Part shown: positions 33,556 through 45,002 of the stretch, one piece after another
Numbering within the stretch: position 1 is the first letter of the stretch
Layout of the letters: each line of letters begins with the position of its first letter
From: Gnetum montanum
Lineage: Eukaryota > Streptophyta > Gnetopsida > Gnetales > Gnetaceae
NCBI GenBank assembly: GCA_015680685.1
Contig: MNCI01008305.1
Span: 390,197-450,568, forward strand
DNA length: 60,372 bases
Reading direction: 5' to 3'
Notes under the pieces: model-generated
The model's input: only the letters and a program-made list of their open reading frames with translations
The model's database searches: none
What the model was told of the DNA's origin: nothing
Position numbers and translations under genes: made by a program

Positions 33556-36362
33556 TTACAAAATTTTGTGGAATTCATGTGGTTCCAAGTGGCAGTGGCT
33601 CCTCCATGGGTTGCTTCCCCTTGTCTTATGCTCTAGGCTTTAGGATTTGATGGCTCTGAAGGAGTGCTTGGAGCTTTTCTTCTTTAGTTTAGGGATCCTG
33701 TGCCATCCATGCTGATGCTCCAATGTTTAATGAAGTCGGCCCTCCCATGGACACGGTAGTTGTGGGAACATCTCATTTGCTTTGACATACTAAGCCACAA
33801 ACAATCGTCGTTCCTTCTCATAGGCTCTGACTTTGTCCTTGTTCTCTTGGAAATCTGTAAGTCATCAAGCCAAGTCCGCTGTGACATCTTTCTGCCCTTG
33901 GTAGCTGGTCTTAATCACCTCTAGTTCAGAATTTACAACTTCTAGCTTTTGCAATGTTTTCTTGTACTCCAAAAATTCTACTTCATATTTGGTGTAGGTG
34001 GTAGCTACCTGCTTCTCAAGCTTTGTTCTCAGGTGTCCTACTATCAACATGGCTAGATTGGCATATCATAGGTTTGCTAATTCCATGTACTTTGTGAGAT
34101 CTTGAATCTATAGGTCCCAGGTTTTAAGCTCTGCTTGGTTGGCAAATGCATATGTGTCCAATATGGCCCTCCAATCAGTGTGTTGAGCACTAAAAGTGTT
34201 GATGTGTGCCTTGGCCATATGGATCTCCTTTTCTATGACTTGCTTGTACATCCCCACCTAGTCTCTAAAATTATCCTTTAACTTTTCATGCTGCTTGGTC
34301 TCGTTTTGCCACACGCTTATTTCAATGGTTGTCTTTTGACGGATTTTGCGTACCTCCTCCATTGAGAGGGTTCAATTCTCTCTAGCCAAATGGTTCATGT
34401 CTTGGTTGACCCTGACCAACTATTCTCATAACTGTTGAAAGTTTTCTTTGAGAACATTCTTCTGTTTCTCCACAGTGGTCAATCAAAGATTATCAATAGC
34501 AAGCTATTTATTCTCTTCTTGTAAGGCTTTGAGTGCCTTAGCGTGTGCGTAGGTTTTCACTTGTGTCTTGGAGGCATCCTAGTAGGCCTTCTCCTTCTCC
34601 TCCACCACTCTTTTATTATCTGTCAGTAGATTATTGAGCTACTTGGTCCTGAAAGTGTCTAGCTGGTCTGTAGGAACAAACTGAGATGGGTTCCGCTATG
34701 TAGCTTGTAAGGTAACAGGCCTTTCTTGGAGTCTTGCCAACTCTGCTTCTACATGCTCAACCTTGATCTCTGTCATGATCAACTTTCCTTTAGTGGAGAT
34801 GAGGTCTGATTGTGCTACTTTGACATCTTATGTGATGTCGAACAAGGATGTTATTACTTATCCTTTCTGTAGTAATCAATCAAGGACATCCTCATGCTCC
34901 ATAGGAGTCATTGAGAGACCGGCCAGAATTTGAGCATCGCGTGCTCCTGTGAAATCCACTGGTGGCACAATAGGAACATTGAAAGATTCTTTGATATGGT
35001 CTGTAACCACTTCTGCAGCTCTTGTTGCATCTTGGTGCTGCATGACCACTACTGTGGCCCCTTCACCTATTGCCAATTGCACTTGGAAAGACATAGCATT
35101 TCCTAAAATCTATTGTGACCAATGGATCTCCCCTCCTCTTGTTTGGATGGACACCTTACCTCATGTGTGATCAATAGAAATTGTGGATCATACGGTGTCA
35201 TCGATGACATGGAAGAGATTAGCATCATCATGACTTTTGCAACTGACCGTCTCAGTGATGGCCCTAAGATGGCTCATCGATCGTCGATAATCTTGTGGCG
35301 ATGGTGACGGTTGGTCTTGCTAGCTCATGCTAGGCCCTTCTTATTGTTGATTGGGCCCTGTGCTTGGGAGTTGGCTAGGCCCTATAGTTTGAGTTGTAGT
35401 GGGTCCCATCGTCTATTCTTTCTCTAGCTCCAGTGTCTCACCTACACTCTTCCTTTGGGCTAGTGGCTTTAGTAGTTTGGCGAATGAAGCATTTTGGGCT
35501 CTTCTGGGAACATCATTGGTGTACTCCAGAATACCAGCATGTTTGCATAGCTTCCTGATGAGACAATGGAAGGGAAACATGAACTTCCCTATCTTGTGTT
35601 CTTCAAATCAACTCAAGATCTCCATGAGATATAGATGAGGAAGGTTAGCATTAACCTTTCCCATCAATATCGCACTTCCTCTTGCTGCATATGTTGAAAT
35701 TCTATTTAATCCTCTTATGGGGAAGATGTGATAAGCACCAATATTTAAGTATATCCTTTCTTCCAGCGTCAATTCTCCATATGTCTTGTCTTCTTTGTTG
35801 TATGCCCTATTAAACCAGACTCTTTGTGCATCAGCATCGGAGCGAGTGGATAGGTGAGCAACTTTTGACCCTGTATTTGGAAGGTTCAACACTTCTGAGA
35901 TGGCCTTGGTAGAAAAATTTATAGACACATCACAAATGTCAACTATGGTGCCTTATTCTTTATTATGCCAAAATTGATATGTTTCTCCTAAGTACTAGGC
36001 ACCACTTTAGATAGGATGGGCCATAATGGAGACCCTTTGAGTTGGTCCCTAATGGCCTTAGGAGCGAATTCTATGAAAGGTCTGAAATTTAATTCCATGA
36101 TCACAGCTATCAACGTGGACCTTTCTTGGATAGCTTGAACACACTCTAGGGACAACGTGAGGTGTTGTCCCTTTTCAGGCACTTCAGCAGCTCCTCCTTC
36201 CACCTGTCCTGACTGTGCAATAGCAGGAATCTCTTGATGGATGCTAAATGATTACACCTCCTACTCTGCACGTTGTTCAAGAGATGCTTATCCTTTACCT
36301 CTCCTGGGTTGTTTGCACACACCTTGAGAGGGTCCTTCTTGTTGTCCACATTTAAGGACCAT
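33556..36362 (-). pseudogene. Element B 3' ORF (coiled-coil protein)
   Basis: Starts at ATG 36362 (MVLKCGQQEGPSQGVC) and ends at about 33556, with scattered stops and one frameshift between 35990 and 35930. The plant-transposon-protein-like domain is the best preserved in the window: VSINFSTKAISEVLNLPNTG, VWFNRAYNKEDKTYGELT, YLNIGAYHIFPIRG and ANLPHLYLMEIL (35928-35608). A segment with GEGATVVVMQHQDATRAAEV (35060) follows, then a long Glu/Lys/Gln/Leu-rich coiled coil (34850-33900) and MFPQLPCPW near the C-terminus. It is collinear with the ORF in A, D and E. Function unknown; no signal peptide or membrane span seen. Confidence 0.75.
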
Positions 36363-38383
36363 CTGAAATCACACGAGGCTAACCATTAGTAAGGTTGTTT
36401 ACAAAATTTAAGTTATACCTTACTTCTACCTTAATGAATTCATTTCTTATTTCATGTGACCCAGAGTTAGAAAATATTGTGGAAATGTCCCCTAAAATTT
36501 TTAATATTGGGCCCCTAATTTGATTAGGTGGCTTTAAAATTTAATTTCCTGGTGTAGGTGAGGAGATAAGATTATTTTTGGCACATGTTTATCATCATTT
36601 TTTTGTGTTTTTTATAATTAATTACCCTTTATAGTATCCTTTGGGTGATGACGAATTCTGAAAAATTTATGTGTAATTTGGAGTGTACCCCTCCCCCACA
36701 ACTCAGTTGAACACTCTAGGTTCAAGTAGGTTCTTTCAGAATAACAATCGGAGCACTAGCGAGCGAGTTACAACTATTGGAACAAGAGGTGCAAAAATCG
36801 TGAGTCGTAGAAGAAAAATTAAAAAATTCCCCCCATGCGAACAATTAAAAATGATGTTGACGTGCACACGGGGGGTTCATATATATAGTTTTGTTCAACA
36901 CGATATCACGTACGTAATAGCGTGGTCCCGATATCGCGTCGGACTCGATATCGCATACAAGATATCGTAGCCTATTTAAAGTAGGGTACTTAGACAAATT
37001 GATAAATTTCTAAAATTCTAAACTCAAAAATGAAAGACTTGAAGACTGTGTAAAAGGTCCAGGGTAATATTAAATAGTCCTAAAGGCACAAAAAGTATAA
37101 TGGTGTAGAATCTGGCAATGGAATGCATGAATCTGATAAGGAGAAAGGAAATGTTTTGATACATAGGAACATTTGAACCAGAATGATGATGAGGGAAAGA
37201 ATATTGTAATCCTTGGAGGGTATAAAATGATGTGATGGTGATGTGTTATGAGTGTAGATTACAAGGGTTACGCAAGTGGGTCCTCCCCAAAGCAAGTTCC
37301 AACCTATAATGCCCTTGTGTAACTGCATCCTAAAATGTCCATAGGCATTAGAAGGGTTAAATGTAATCCACACTAGTTCCACAAAACACACACATGTAGA
37401 TACAACCGTGATGAGGTATGAATTCAATGCTATACAAGACATAAGTCACAAATACATGGACAACAAGATGAGGCAAATTGTAGAAGGGATTGCAGAGATT
37501 GGGACATGAGGTAATTGACCCAGGGCACAATGAATCTTGAGTGTACGATGTGATTAATGTTTCATTAGCCCGTTGCTCCAAAATCAAGACCAAGTCCATT
37601 CCTGCGATCAATGACATCACATTGCTTCATCCCATGATGGACAACCATAAGAGTACCATGACAACAAGGTATGTGATCACTTGGCATTTTGTTCAAGGGA
37701 GGAGTGATTCAGAATTTCTTTGCGGCACTTTGATCTTGATCTTTTCTTTTTCTTTTTGTGTGGCCACTTTTGCACACTCTTCTTGCTTTTTTTTCATTTT
37801 TTTTGAATGCTTACTCTAGAGAAGCTGCCTACCTTCAGGCATGGGTGCATGTCTTTCCAGTGGGACCTCTTAGAATAGCATTAGCTTTCTTGAGTGAGTG
37901 CCTTTATTACTCTTACTCCCATTTTGCATTAGATCTACAAGGATCTTGGTACACCCAGGCTGCATGGTAACTCCTACAAATGTCACCAAAGAGGATCCAC
38001 AAGTCCCCTTGATGTCACACCCTGACCATTTCCTCTTGGTCCATCCTTCTTCACTCTGGGTATAATGAGCACAAAATTACTTTAAGTTTTAATGATGTTA
38101 AAAATATCATCGTACCTAGTGTAGAACCTCTTATTAATAGAATGGTTGGATGGATGTGATGGGATTACTATCCAAACAATTAGTTACTTGAGACTTGATA
38201 GCATAGAATAACACCTCAACCAACTGGTCACATAAGTATTTTATTCATAGATGAGATTACCCATAAAAAGATAAAATAATAAATAAAAATATGAACCATC
38301 CAATAAAAAGATAAAACAAAAAATTGTATAATTAAAGAAAAGAAAAAACATTTATTAATTTTGTTTATTAGAATGGGGGATAT
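36363..38383 (-). other. Element B non-coding block upstream of the 3' ORF
   Basis: No gene is recognised. The minus strand reads GATTTCAG directly before the ORF ATG, a good 3' splice site. A G-rich run (GTTGTGGGGGAGGGG, about 36687-36701) lies in the leader. Homology to the same block of A is seen at 37257-37320 and 37998-38050. No long-intron donor as clear as those in A and D was found. Confidence 0.55.
36875..36966 (-). promoter_or_regulatory. Putative internal promoter of element B: GATATC cluster plus TATA
   Basis: Four GATATC palindromes (36902, 36930, 36947, 36961) lie upstream, on the minus strand, of CTATATATATG (about 36880-36890), some 520 nt before the ORF ATG. The B LTR has the same arrangement: GATATC-like repeats followed by a TATA box. 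Confidence 0.55.
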
Positions 38384-38394
38384 CCCCCACAACT
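38374..38394 (-). promoter_or_regulatory. Internal polypurine-like tract and 16-bp palindrome, element B
   Basis: TGGGGGATATCCCCCA (38374-38389) is a perfect palindrome. The minus strand reads AGTTGTGGGGG at 38394-38384, matching A (17532) and D (50363). Confidence 0.5.
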
Positions 38395-40664
38395 AAACTT
38401 TTGATCATAGAGAGAATTAATAAATAAATGGAAGGGTAGGATCCATGCATGTTGAAAATATTGGGACCTGATCATATCCAAACCACTAGGTGTCTTTTGA
38501 TGTGGTGGTTGGAACGTATCCATATTGGGGTTCATACACTCGATCATAATAGACATAGTAGGGTAGGTTATATGATGGGGTCATGGGATAAGGAGCTACC
38601 CCACTATGGCACCCTTGACCGTAAGATGGCACACAAGGATCAATATGTCTCCTTCTGTGGCTATATTCATTGGGCCACATAGTTGTTGGAGCATTGATTG
38701 GTGGCCCTGATAAGGTAACAAAAGGTGTTGATTTTGAGGAGAAGGATGCATCACAGTGTTAAACTTACACTGTTTTGGAAGATGTAGTGGGTTTAGCATC
38801 GTGCTGCTTCTTTCTACTACCATGCCTAAAGAAAGGGCACTTTTGAGTACTTTCACTACTGTAGATAGTAGTAGCACAAGTAGCATTCCTAGGTTGGTGC
38901 TGTGGTGCAAAACCTTTTGGTACAATTGGTGGTGATGTAGAAGGAGATGAAGGATAAGAATATTGTTGTTGAGGAAAAGCATAAGGTATATGAGGTGGTG
39001 ACCTTGTCGGAGAGGGTATGAGTGGATAGTATTCTGGAGAATGATAACAATGATGTGAAGTAGAGGATGATGATTTGGTCAGAGAAACAGGGTGTTGAAC
39101 ATAGTAAGCATTTGGCGTTGGGACATACAAAGGATATGGTCAAGTTGGCAATGGCTTCCCCCACGATTGGGGCTTTTGCCATTGTGGTTGAACCTGATAT
39201 TTCTGTATAAAATCTGGGTGTAACATTCCTCTCCAATGCTCATATAAATGTGACAAAACTGGGCATTGGCCTTTGGGGTGATCGTATAGATAGATGTTAC
39301 ATTTATATGAGAAGCTTGTAGTTGAGTTCTTATTCTTATTATCTTCTACCCTTTGTTCTGATTGTTGTGTGATGTCGTATCCTATTTCTTGATTTGGCAT
39401 AGTTGTGCCTCTACTATTGTTAGCATATTCTCTATATTTTCTGTGCACCCACTCCATCATCTTATTAATCTTTGCTGCAATTTCATCTAGTGATTGTTCC
39501 ACTGGCAAAGGTAGAAACAGTTGCACTTCCTCAAGGTGAGTTGATTTCTTCTCTTTATGGTTATGGACCTTTTCTAATTCAAGATTTTGGTCCCACTGAG
39601 AGTTTTCAACATTCTCCCATTTAGCCATTTCTCCTTCTTCTTTTACTACCCACTTAATAAGCTCTTGGAGTTGATGGATTTGTAGCTCATATAGTTGACC
39701 TTGGGCATACATCCCTAGGGTTTCCCTTGTTTCATTATGAAGCCCATCTATGATATGGTACATTATCCTCTCCTTGGAGAACCCATGCCTAGCAGTTGTT
39801 TAACAATGCATAATATCTTTCTAAGACCATGTCCAAGGGTTCATGTTGCTCTTGTTTCCATTCTTGGCTTTTTCTCCTCAAGGCCGACACTTTGGCATAG
39901 GTTTGATATCATTCAGTAAAGAGTTCTACCATTGTTGGCCAACTATGGATTGATTTTGGTTTTAACGATCTGCACCACACTTTTGCTTGGCCAACGAGTG
40001 TCATAGGAAAGAGCTTACGTTTTTGCCACCCATTATCAAATTTTTTCATATACAGGCATCGTAGAAGGCTTGTAGATGATGTTGTAGATCTAAATCATAG
40101 CCTCCAAAAAACTCAGGAAAGTTGTTTAAGTCAAGCCTAGGTAGACGGCTTTCCTTGTGATGCTTGTGGGATATTTGAACAACCTCTTGTATAGGTATTA
40201 GGCTCTTAGTGGCCAGCCAGGGTTCATCGTCACTAAGTGGGTTGTGAGTTTGTGCATTGGGATGATGTTGTCCTTGTTCATGTTGGTGTTCTCGATTTTC
40301 TTTTATGAGCTCGATTTTTAGTTCTACAACGATCCCTTGAAAGATAGTCATCCATGTCACAATCTAATGTTGAAGGAGTAGAGGAAGAGAGGGAACTATA
40401 AAACTCATTATGACTTTTGTAAGACTTCCAATCATCCCCAAATAAGTTTTTGTTAGTTATTGAGAAGGTCCTAGGCCTTTTGAGCCTCCTCGTTCTATGG
40501 GATGTCTCATCCTTACTAGCAGTGTCAAAGTTGGATGACAAAAGTCTTTGAGTATCATTGGGGTGTTTATAAATGTAGGGGACTCTTGCATAAGGTTGAG
40601 TACTCCAAACTTTATCTTCATCATCATATAATTTGTTGGTTCTCCGATGAATTGGCTTACTCAT
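38390..40664 (-). pseudogene. Element B gag
   Basis: Starts at ATG 40664 (MSKPIHRRTNKLYDDEDK). The capsid region includes LDLNNFPEFFGGYDLDLQHH (about 40110) and MYHIIDGLHNETRETLGMYA (39763). A knuckle relative is at about 39300 (CNIYLYDHPKGQC; the second Cys is Tyr). The tail to 38390 is rich in Pro, Tyr and Ser. No protease or polymerase follows. Three frames are needed to read it. Confidence 0.75.
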
Positions 40665-40811
40665 TGTTGCATTGTCAAAGTCTTATGAGGGAGGCATTGT
40701 TGTGAACCATGTGTGACTTAATTAAAATTAATTTCTTTTTTAAGAGATATATCATGAATACTTTGTTACAGCAATCTTGTGTGATATAACTAATCTAAAT
40801 AACTAGCACCA

Positions 40812-40829
40812 TCCTCAGCAATGGTGCCA
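40812..40829 (-). promoter_or_regulatory. Element B primer-binding site, tRNA-Asp type
   Basis: The minus strand reads TGGCACCATTGCTGAGGA one base inside the 5' LTR. All four differences from TGGCGCCGTTGCCGGGGA are transitions. Confidence 0.8.
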
Positions 40830-40830
40830 A

Positions 40831-41717
40831 TGATGAGTGGTGAGGTACCCCTACACTCAACCATACGACTATGAGTGTTTCATGCACGATGATGGGCTAG
40901 TTGTTGTAACTAGACAGTTACTCTTTGATCGCAGTCTGTTGTCTTCCCACTTGGACTAGTATATGCTTTGTCACATATGGTTTAGTCTAGAATGAGGTGT
41001 ATGATGTGGTTTCTAACCTAGTGCTACACCTAGAGGCAATGGAAAATAACTTTAATTAATCTAGGAGGAAAAGGGAGAGAGAGCTAAGCTAATAGGACAT
41101 GGGAGGAGAGAGTCTAAACTAGCCAAAGTGCAATGAGCATTTGTTCCTTAATCATCCATACACATCTTGGACCTCATGCATGACTACCACTAGGATTACC
41201 AAGTTCATGTCCTAGGTACGCTATTAGGATACCAAGTTGTCACACTTAAATGCTCATGATTAAGTCATACTCATTCCGCGTTTAATAATAGAGATAGGAG
41301 TTGAGGGTAAAGAAGTATTAAATAAGGAAGCAATGAATAAAAATTAAATAATTAAACTAAGTGAATGCTACAATGATGAAGTAATCTCAATCTTTATTTC
41401 TAGTCATGTGCATGTCCAAGTACGTCACACTCGAATGAAGGTGCCATACAATTACAATCATCACATTGCAAGCATGTACTTGGGGAAAAGGGTTGAGAAG
41501 AACTAAAAATGAAAGTTAACTTCTAAAATGAACTACTGATTGACTCTAAAAACTGACTCCCTAATTCCTTGCACCTACATGTGTATTTATAGGCCTACAT
41601 AGGAGTCACAATATCACACATCCGATATCGCTAGCTAAGCCGTGATATCGCATACCTAGTATCGCGTACACGATATTGTAGGTCTGATATCGGAGCCTAA
41701 TGAATCACGATTCATCA
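40831..41717 (-). repeat. Element B 5' LTR
   Basis: 887 bp, matching 32473-33392, with a short deletion near 40890. The minus-strand TATA box is at 41584-41591 and GATATC-like motifs at 41605-41695. Confidence 0.92.
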
Positions 41718-41722
41718 ACGTT

Positions 41723-42085
41723 CCACCGAAATGTTTGCTTTTCCAAATTTCCAATGCCCAAGTGATTGAAGAAAAGTTCATCATATCCTAATGATTTTCA
41801 AGATCTCTGAGGCTTTGACCAAGAAAGTCCACAAATTAGGATAGCACATCCAAAGACAATTGACCTAAGGATTGTCCACCTAGGATCAAACCTTCCAAGC
41901 GAACTTATCAACTAGAATGCAAGCCTGCCTCTTGAGGTCCCAAAGCCCACAACCACTTGCATGAACCAGGATAGCTACCTTATCTCAACCAATCTAATGA
42001 AATTGGTGATGCTCCTTCCCACTAGTCCAAAGGAAATTCCTTACAATTTGGTTGAAGATTAGTTAGAGAAAATGCATATATTTCC
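41723..42085 (-). pseudogene. LINE-2 remnant: C-terminal part of reverse transcriptase
   Basis: The minus strand reads FNQIVRNFLWTSGKEHHQFH, DKVAIL, GCGLWDLKRQA and KFAWKV. This is the pattern after the polymerase domain of plant L1-type LINEs (FLW, WDKV, GGLGIRDL, WAW). Stops are CAA-to-TAA and TGG-to-TGA types. It is probably 5'-truncated near 42085 and continues across element B into 32467. Confidence 0.75.
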
Positions 42086-42094
42086 TTTTTTTTT

Positions 42095-42570
42095 GTTACC
42101 AGCATTCATGGGATGCAACATATTATGCAAAGCTAGGTTTATCAAAAAAATATCTTTTTCAATATTTAAAATAAGATATAGCAAAATCTAAATTAAAAGG
42201 TAAAGTTTATATATGTGGTGAATTTAAAAATTGGATTTAAGCATAGTAATATCCTAGAGTGGCAAAATAATCAAGGATGGCTAGATATGCAAGATTATGG
42301 TCAAATTAGAACTTGATGGGAAAGAACATTAGAGGATAATAAAACAAATCAAATAGGAAAGCACATGTTAGAATAGGGATAAGGTCTTCATCTTATCATT
42401 TTAAATGGGATTCAAAAATTTCTATCAAACTTAAGATTTACTTTTGAAAAAGAAGGAAGATGTTCATGTATTGATTTATTGCTAAGCATTGCTTAAAATG
42501 AACCATGAATCATTGAATTTCAAGTTTGTGATAAATTAATAAAATTTTCATACCATTTTTTATAGTTTTT
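42095..42570 (+). pseudogene. LINE-1 remnant: C-terminal half of the endonuclease domain
   Basis: The plus strand reads YYAKLGLSKKYLFQYLK, GKVYICGEF (GDFN motif), then GLHLIILNG, RFTFEKEGRCSCIDLLLS, the order expected in L1-type endonucleases (GDFN, ILNG, FTF..G.S.IDY). Stops and frame changes are present. The N-terminal half is at 10430-10870. Confidence 0.7.
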
Positions 42571-42875
42571 CATTAAAATAATGCATTCTAACTATAGGCA
42601 ATGGTAAAAAAAAATAAGAAGATGTATTGTCATTGTAGATATAGAATCTGTAACACCCTACCCTACCACTTCTGGCTAGGATGGAGTGATGTCTAGGATC
42701 ACTAGTAATAATACAATGGTAGCATGAAAAACTAGAAGCTGATGATGCATAAAAATACATTAATACTAAACCACTCATTATATATAAATATTATGGAAGT
42801 TCAAACTGCATAAAAATCCATGCTAAATCAAAGACTAAACATACATTTCATTTTATAAAATTACATGTCTCTAAA
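42571..42875. other. Unassigned sequence between LINE-1 and element E
   Basis: AT-rich with no recognised gene. A less AT-rich stretch at 42650-42690 is unidentified. CTAAA at 42871-42875 would be the left target duplication of element E; its partner is outside the window. Confidence 0.4.
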
Positions 42876-43129
42876 TGTTGAGTGACAGGTATTCCCTACG
42901 CCCAACCATATGAATCATAAGCATTTACTAGCTATCTAGTTGAATTCCATACACTTAGTTACCTAGGTGGCTAATATTTCTAATAGTGAATCATGGAGTT
43001 GCAAATCATCATCATCTTAATCTGCACTTGTGTCTAGTTGTATGTAATGATTAAGTGTGGTTAAGGCATAGAATATGCATTTTTATAATTATTTTAGTAT
43101 TTCTTTCCTAATAGCTAGATGATATGGAT
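42876..43129 (-). repeat. Element E 3' LTR, left part
   Basis: Begins TGTTGAGTGACAGGTATTCC and CCTACGCCCAACCATATGAA, the start of A-type LTRs. The rest of this LTR is at 56356-56968, beyond element D. Joined length would be about 867 bp, normal for the family. Confidence 0.85.
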
Positions 43130-43998
43130 TGATAAAACCAATTTTTCATCAAGGATGATATTGTATCTACGATATCATAGCTCATACTATGTCATTGTTA
43201 CTACAATGTCTTGGGAGTTGTGTAGTCCTATAAATACAACACTTGAATACACAAGCAACACCAATATTTTATTCCACCTTAGCAAAATTCTTGCAGTTTG
43301 TTTCTGTAGTTAGCGATAGAGAGTGAATGCCTACTATGTGGTGTTAAGTAGTTGTACAATGTCTCTATTCGAGTGAATTGTACTTGGACATAACTCATGC
43401 ATGACAATAAAGATCGATACTATTTCTCATCATTGTAACATTTCCTTAGTTCTTTTGTTTTACTTAGCATAATTTTCCTATTTACCTTAGCTTAGCACTT
43501 TACATTTCAAAGTACTTTATTTTACATGCTCATTAGTAAAGTGGAATGACTATGACTAGTTTCGAGTGTTTAAGTGTAATTCTTTGGTAACCCAATAGTG
43601 GTTTCACTTAATTTTCTTAGTAGTGACTTCTCTTGGTAATCCCAGTGACAATTGCATGAGCCCAAGACATGATCAGCAAGCAAGGGTTGAATACTCATCA
43701 CTTTAGGCTAGAACTGATTTACATTCCTATTATTCCTTAGACTTAGAATTTAATATCACTTTCATTATGTTTGCTACTAGGAGTAATTTAAGCCTAACAA
43801 CATCAACATATCATATGCCTCACAGAGAGTTAAACCATACACTCAAACTTCACTAACTCAAAGTGGGAAGATAATGATCACGAATCTAATATTAACTTCT
43901 AGCATACTTACATTGCCCATCCACAGATTACAATCTAGTCATGCATGAACACTTATGGCTCATATAGTAGAATGTTGGGGGTACCTCATCACTCATCA
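43130..43998 (+). repeat. Element D 5' LTR
   Basis: 869 bp, TGATAAAACC to CACTCATCA. TATAAATA at 43229-43236. It differs substantially from the 3' copy, especially in U3, indicating an old insertion. Confidence 0.92.
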
Positions 43999-43999
43999 T

Positions 44000-44016
44000 T
44001 AGCATTGTTTCTAGGA
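44000..44016 (+). promoter_or_regulatory. Element D primer-binding site, decayed tRNA-Asp type
   Basis: TAGCATTGTTTCTAGGA, at the same place as in A and B and differing from the tRNA-Asp complement mainly by transitions. Confidence 0.6.
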
Positions 44017-44141
44017 ATGTATTAATGTTTGTTGAGTAGTTGATCTTATAGAATTCGTTGTATCAGAAACCACAAAGTTTATTCTTTACATTTTTAATTA
44101 ATTTTAATAACACACATATACCTAAGCATCAAACACACAAC

Positions 44142-44965
44142 ATGGCTTCAACACTTAAAGAGAAGTTATCACTTATCAAAGAGGCATAAAATAGTCATGA
44201 CAAGAGACATAATGAAGAATACTAGAGTGCACCTATGCAAACAAGGATTTCATATGCTCATACTGATCCATATTATCCTAATTTCACATTTATCTTTCAC
44301 TAGAATAAACAATTAAGATCAAGAGATTTGTAGGGCAACATCGCTCTGCCTCTAGAACATTCAACACCATCCATGCTTTAGGAAACCTTAATGGGGATGA
44401 ACCTTGGCCATGCACAAGAAGGGTATCATGTAACCAAACACATGACCAGGTTGTATCAACCCACAGAAGTACAAGTATGAAGAGATATTGCTATGGAGAC
44501 AAGACATGAAAATAGAAAAGGAAAGAAAATCATAATGTTATCCTAAAGGAAGTTAATGATGATGCATTCTTAGTAGAAAAACTCCACCACAATCATGAAG
44601 CCCACTCACAAACACCTATTATTCATTTGGAAGAACTTGTAAAGGTACAATTGCATTCGACCCTTGTAGAGACACTAAAAAAAGGAATATAGGACTCTAA
44701 GCATAGGTCGAGCTAAAGGCCTAAAGCTTTTATGGGACCACAAAGGGAGGAATTATAGAGTCATAAAAGGAGAACTAGTTGGTATCTTTCTCCAACTACT
44801 TCCTCTTTCTCCTCGCAGTCATCAACAAAATCTGATAGAAGGGAATAAAGACCTAGAGATTATGATAGGAAAATATGTAGGGATTATGAAAGGGATGAAT
44901 ACAATAGAAGGTATCTTGGTGAAGAAGAGGATGAAAATGAACAAAGAAGAGATAGGATCATGCAT

Positions 44966-45002
<37 letters not shown>

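Larger units (their letters stand above)
32468..41722 (-). mobile_element. Element B: Athila-like element lacking pol
   Basis: The body is 32473-41717 (9245 bp), flanked by ACCTT (32468-32472) and ACGTT (41718-41722), a target duplication with one change. On the minus strand: 5' LTR, tRNA-Asp-type primer site, gag, non-coding block, 3' ORF, polypurine tract, 3' LTR. Protease, reverse transcriptase, RNase H and integrase are absent, with gag and the non-coding block joined at about 38390. It is therefore a non-autonomous derivative of the A/D architecture. It lies in LINE-2. Confidence 0.87.
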
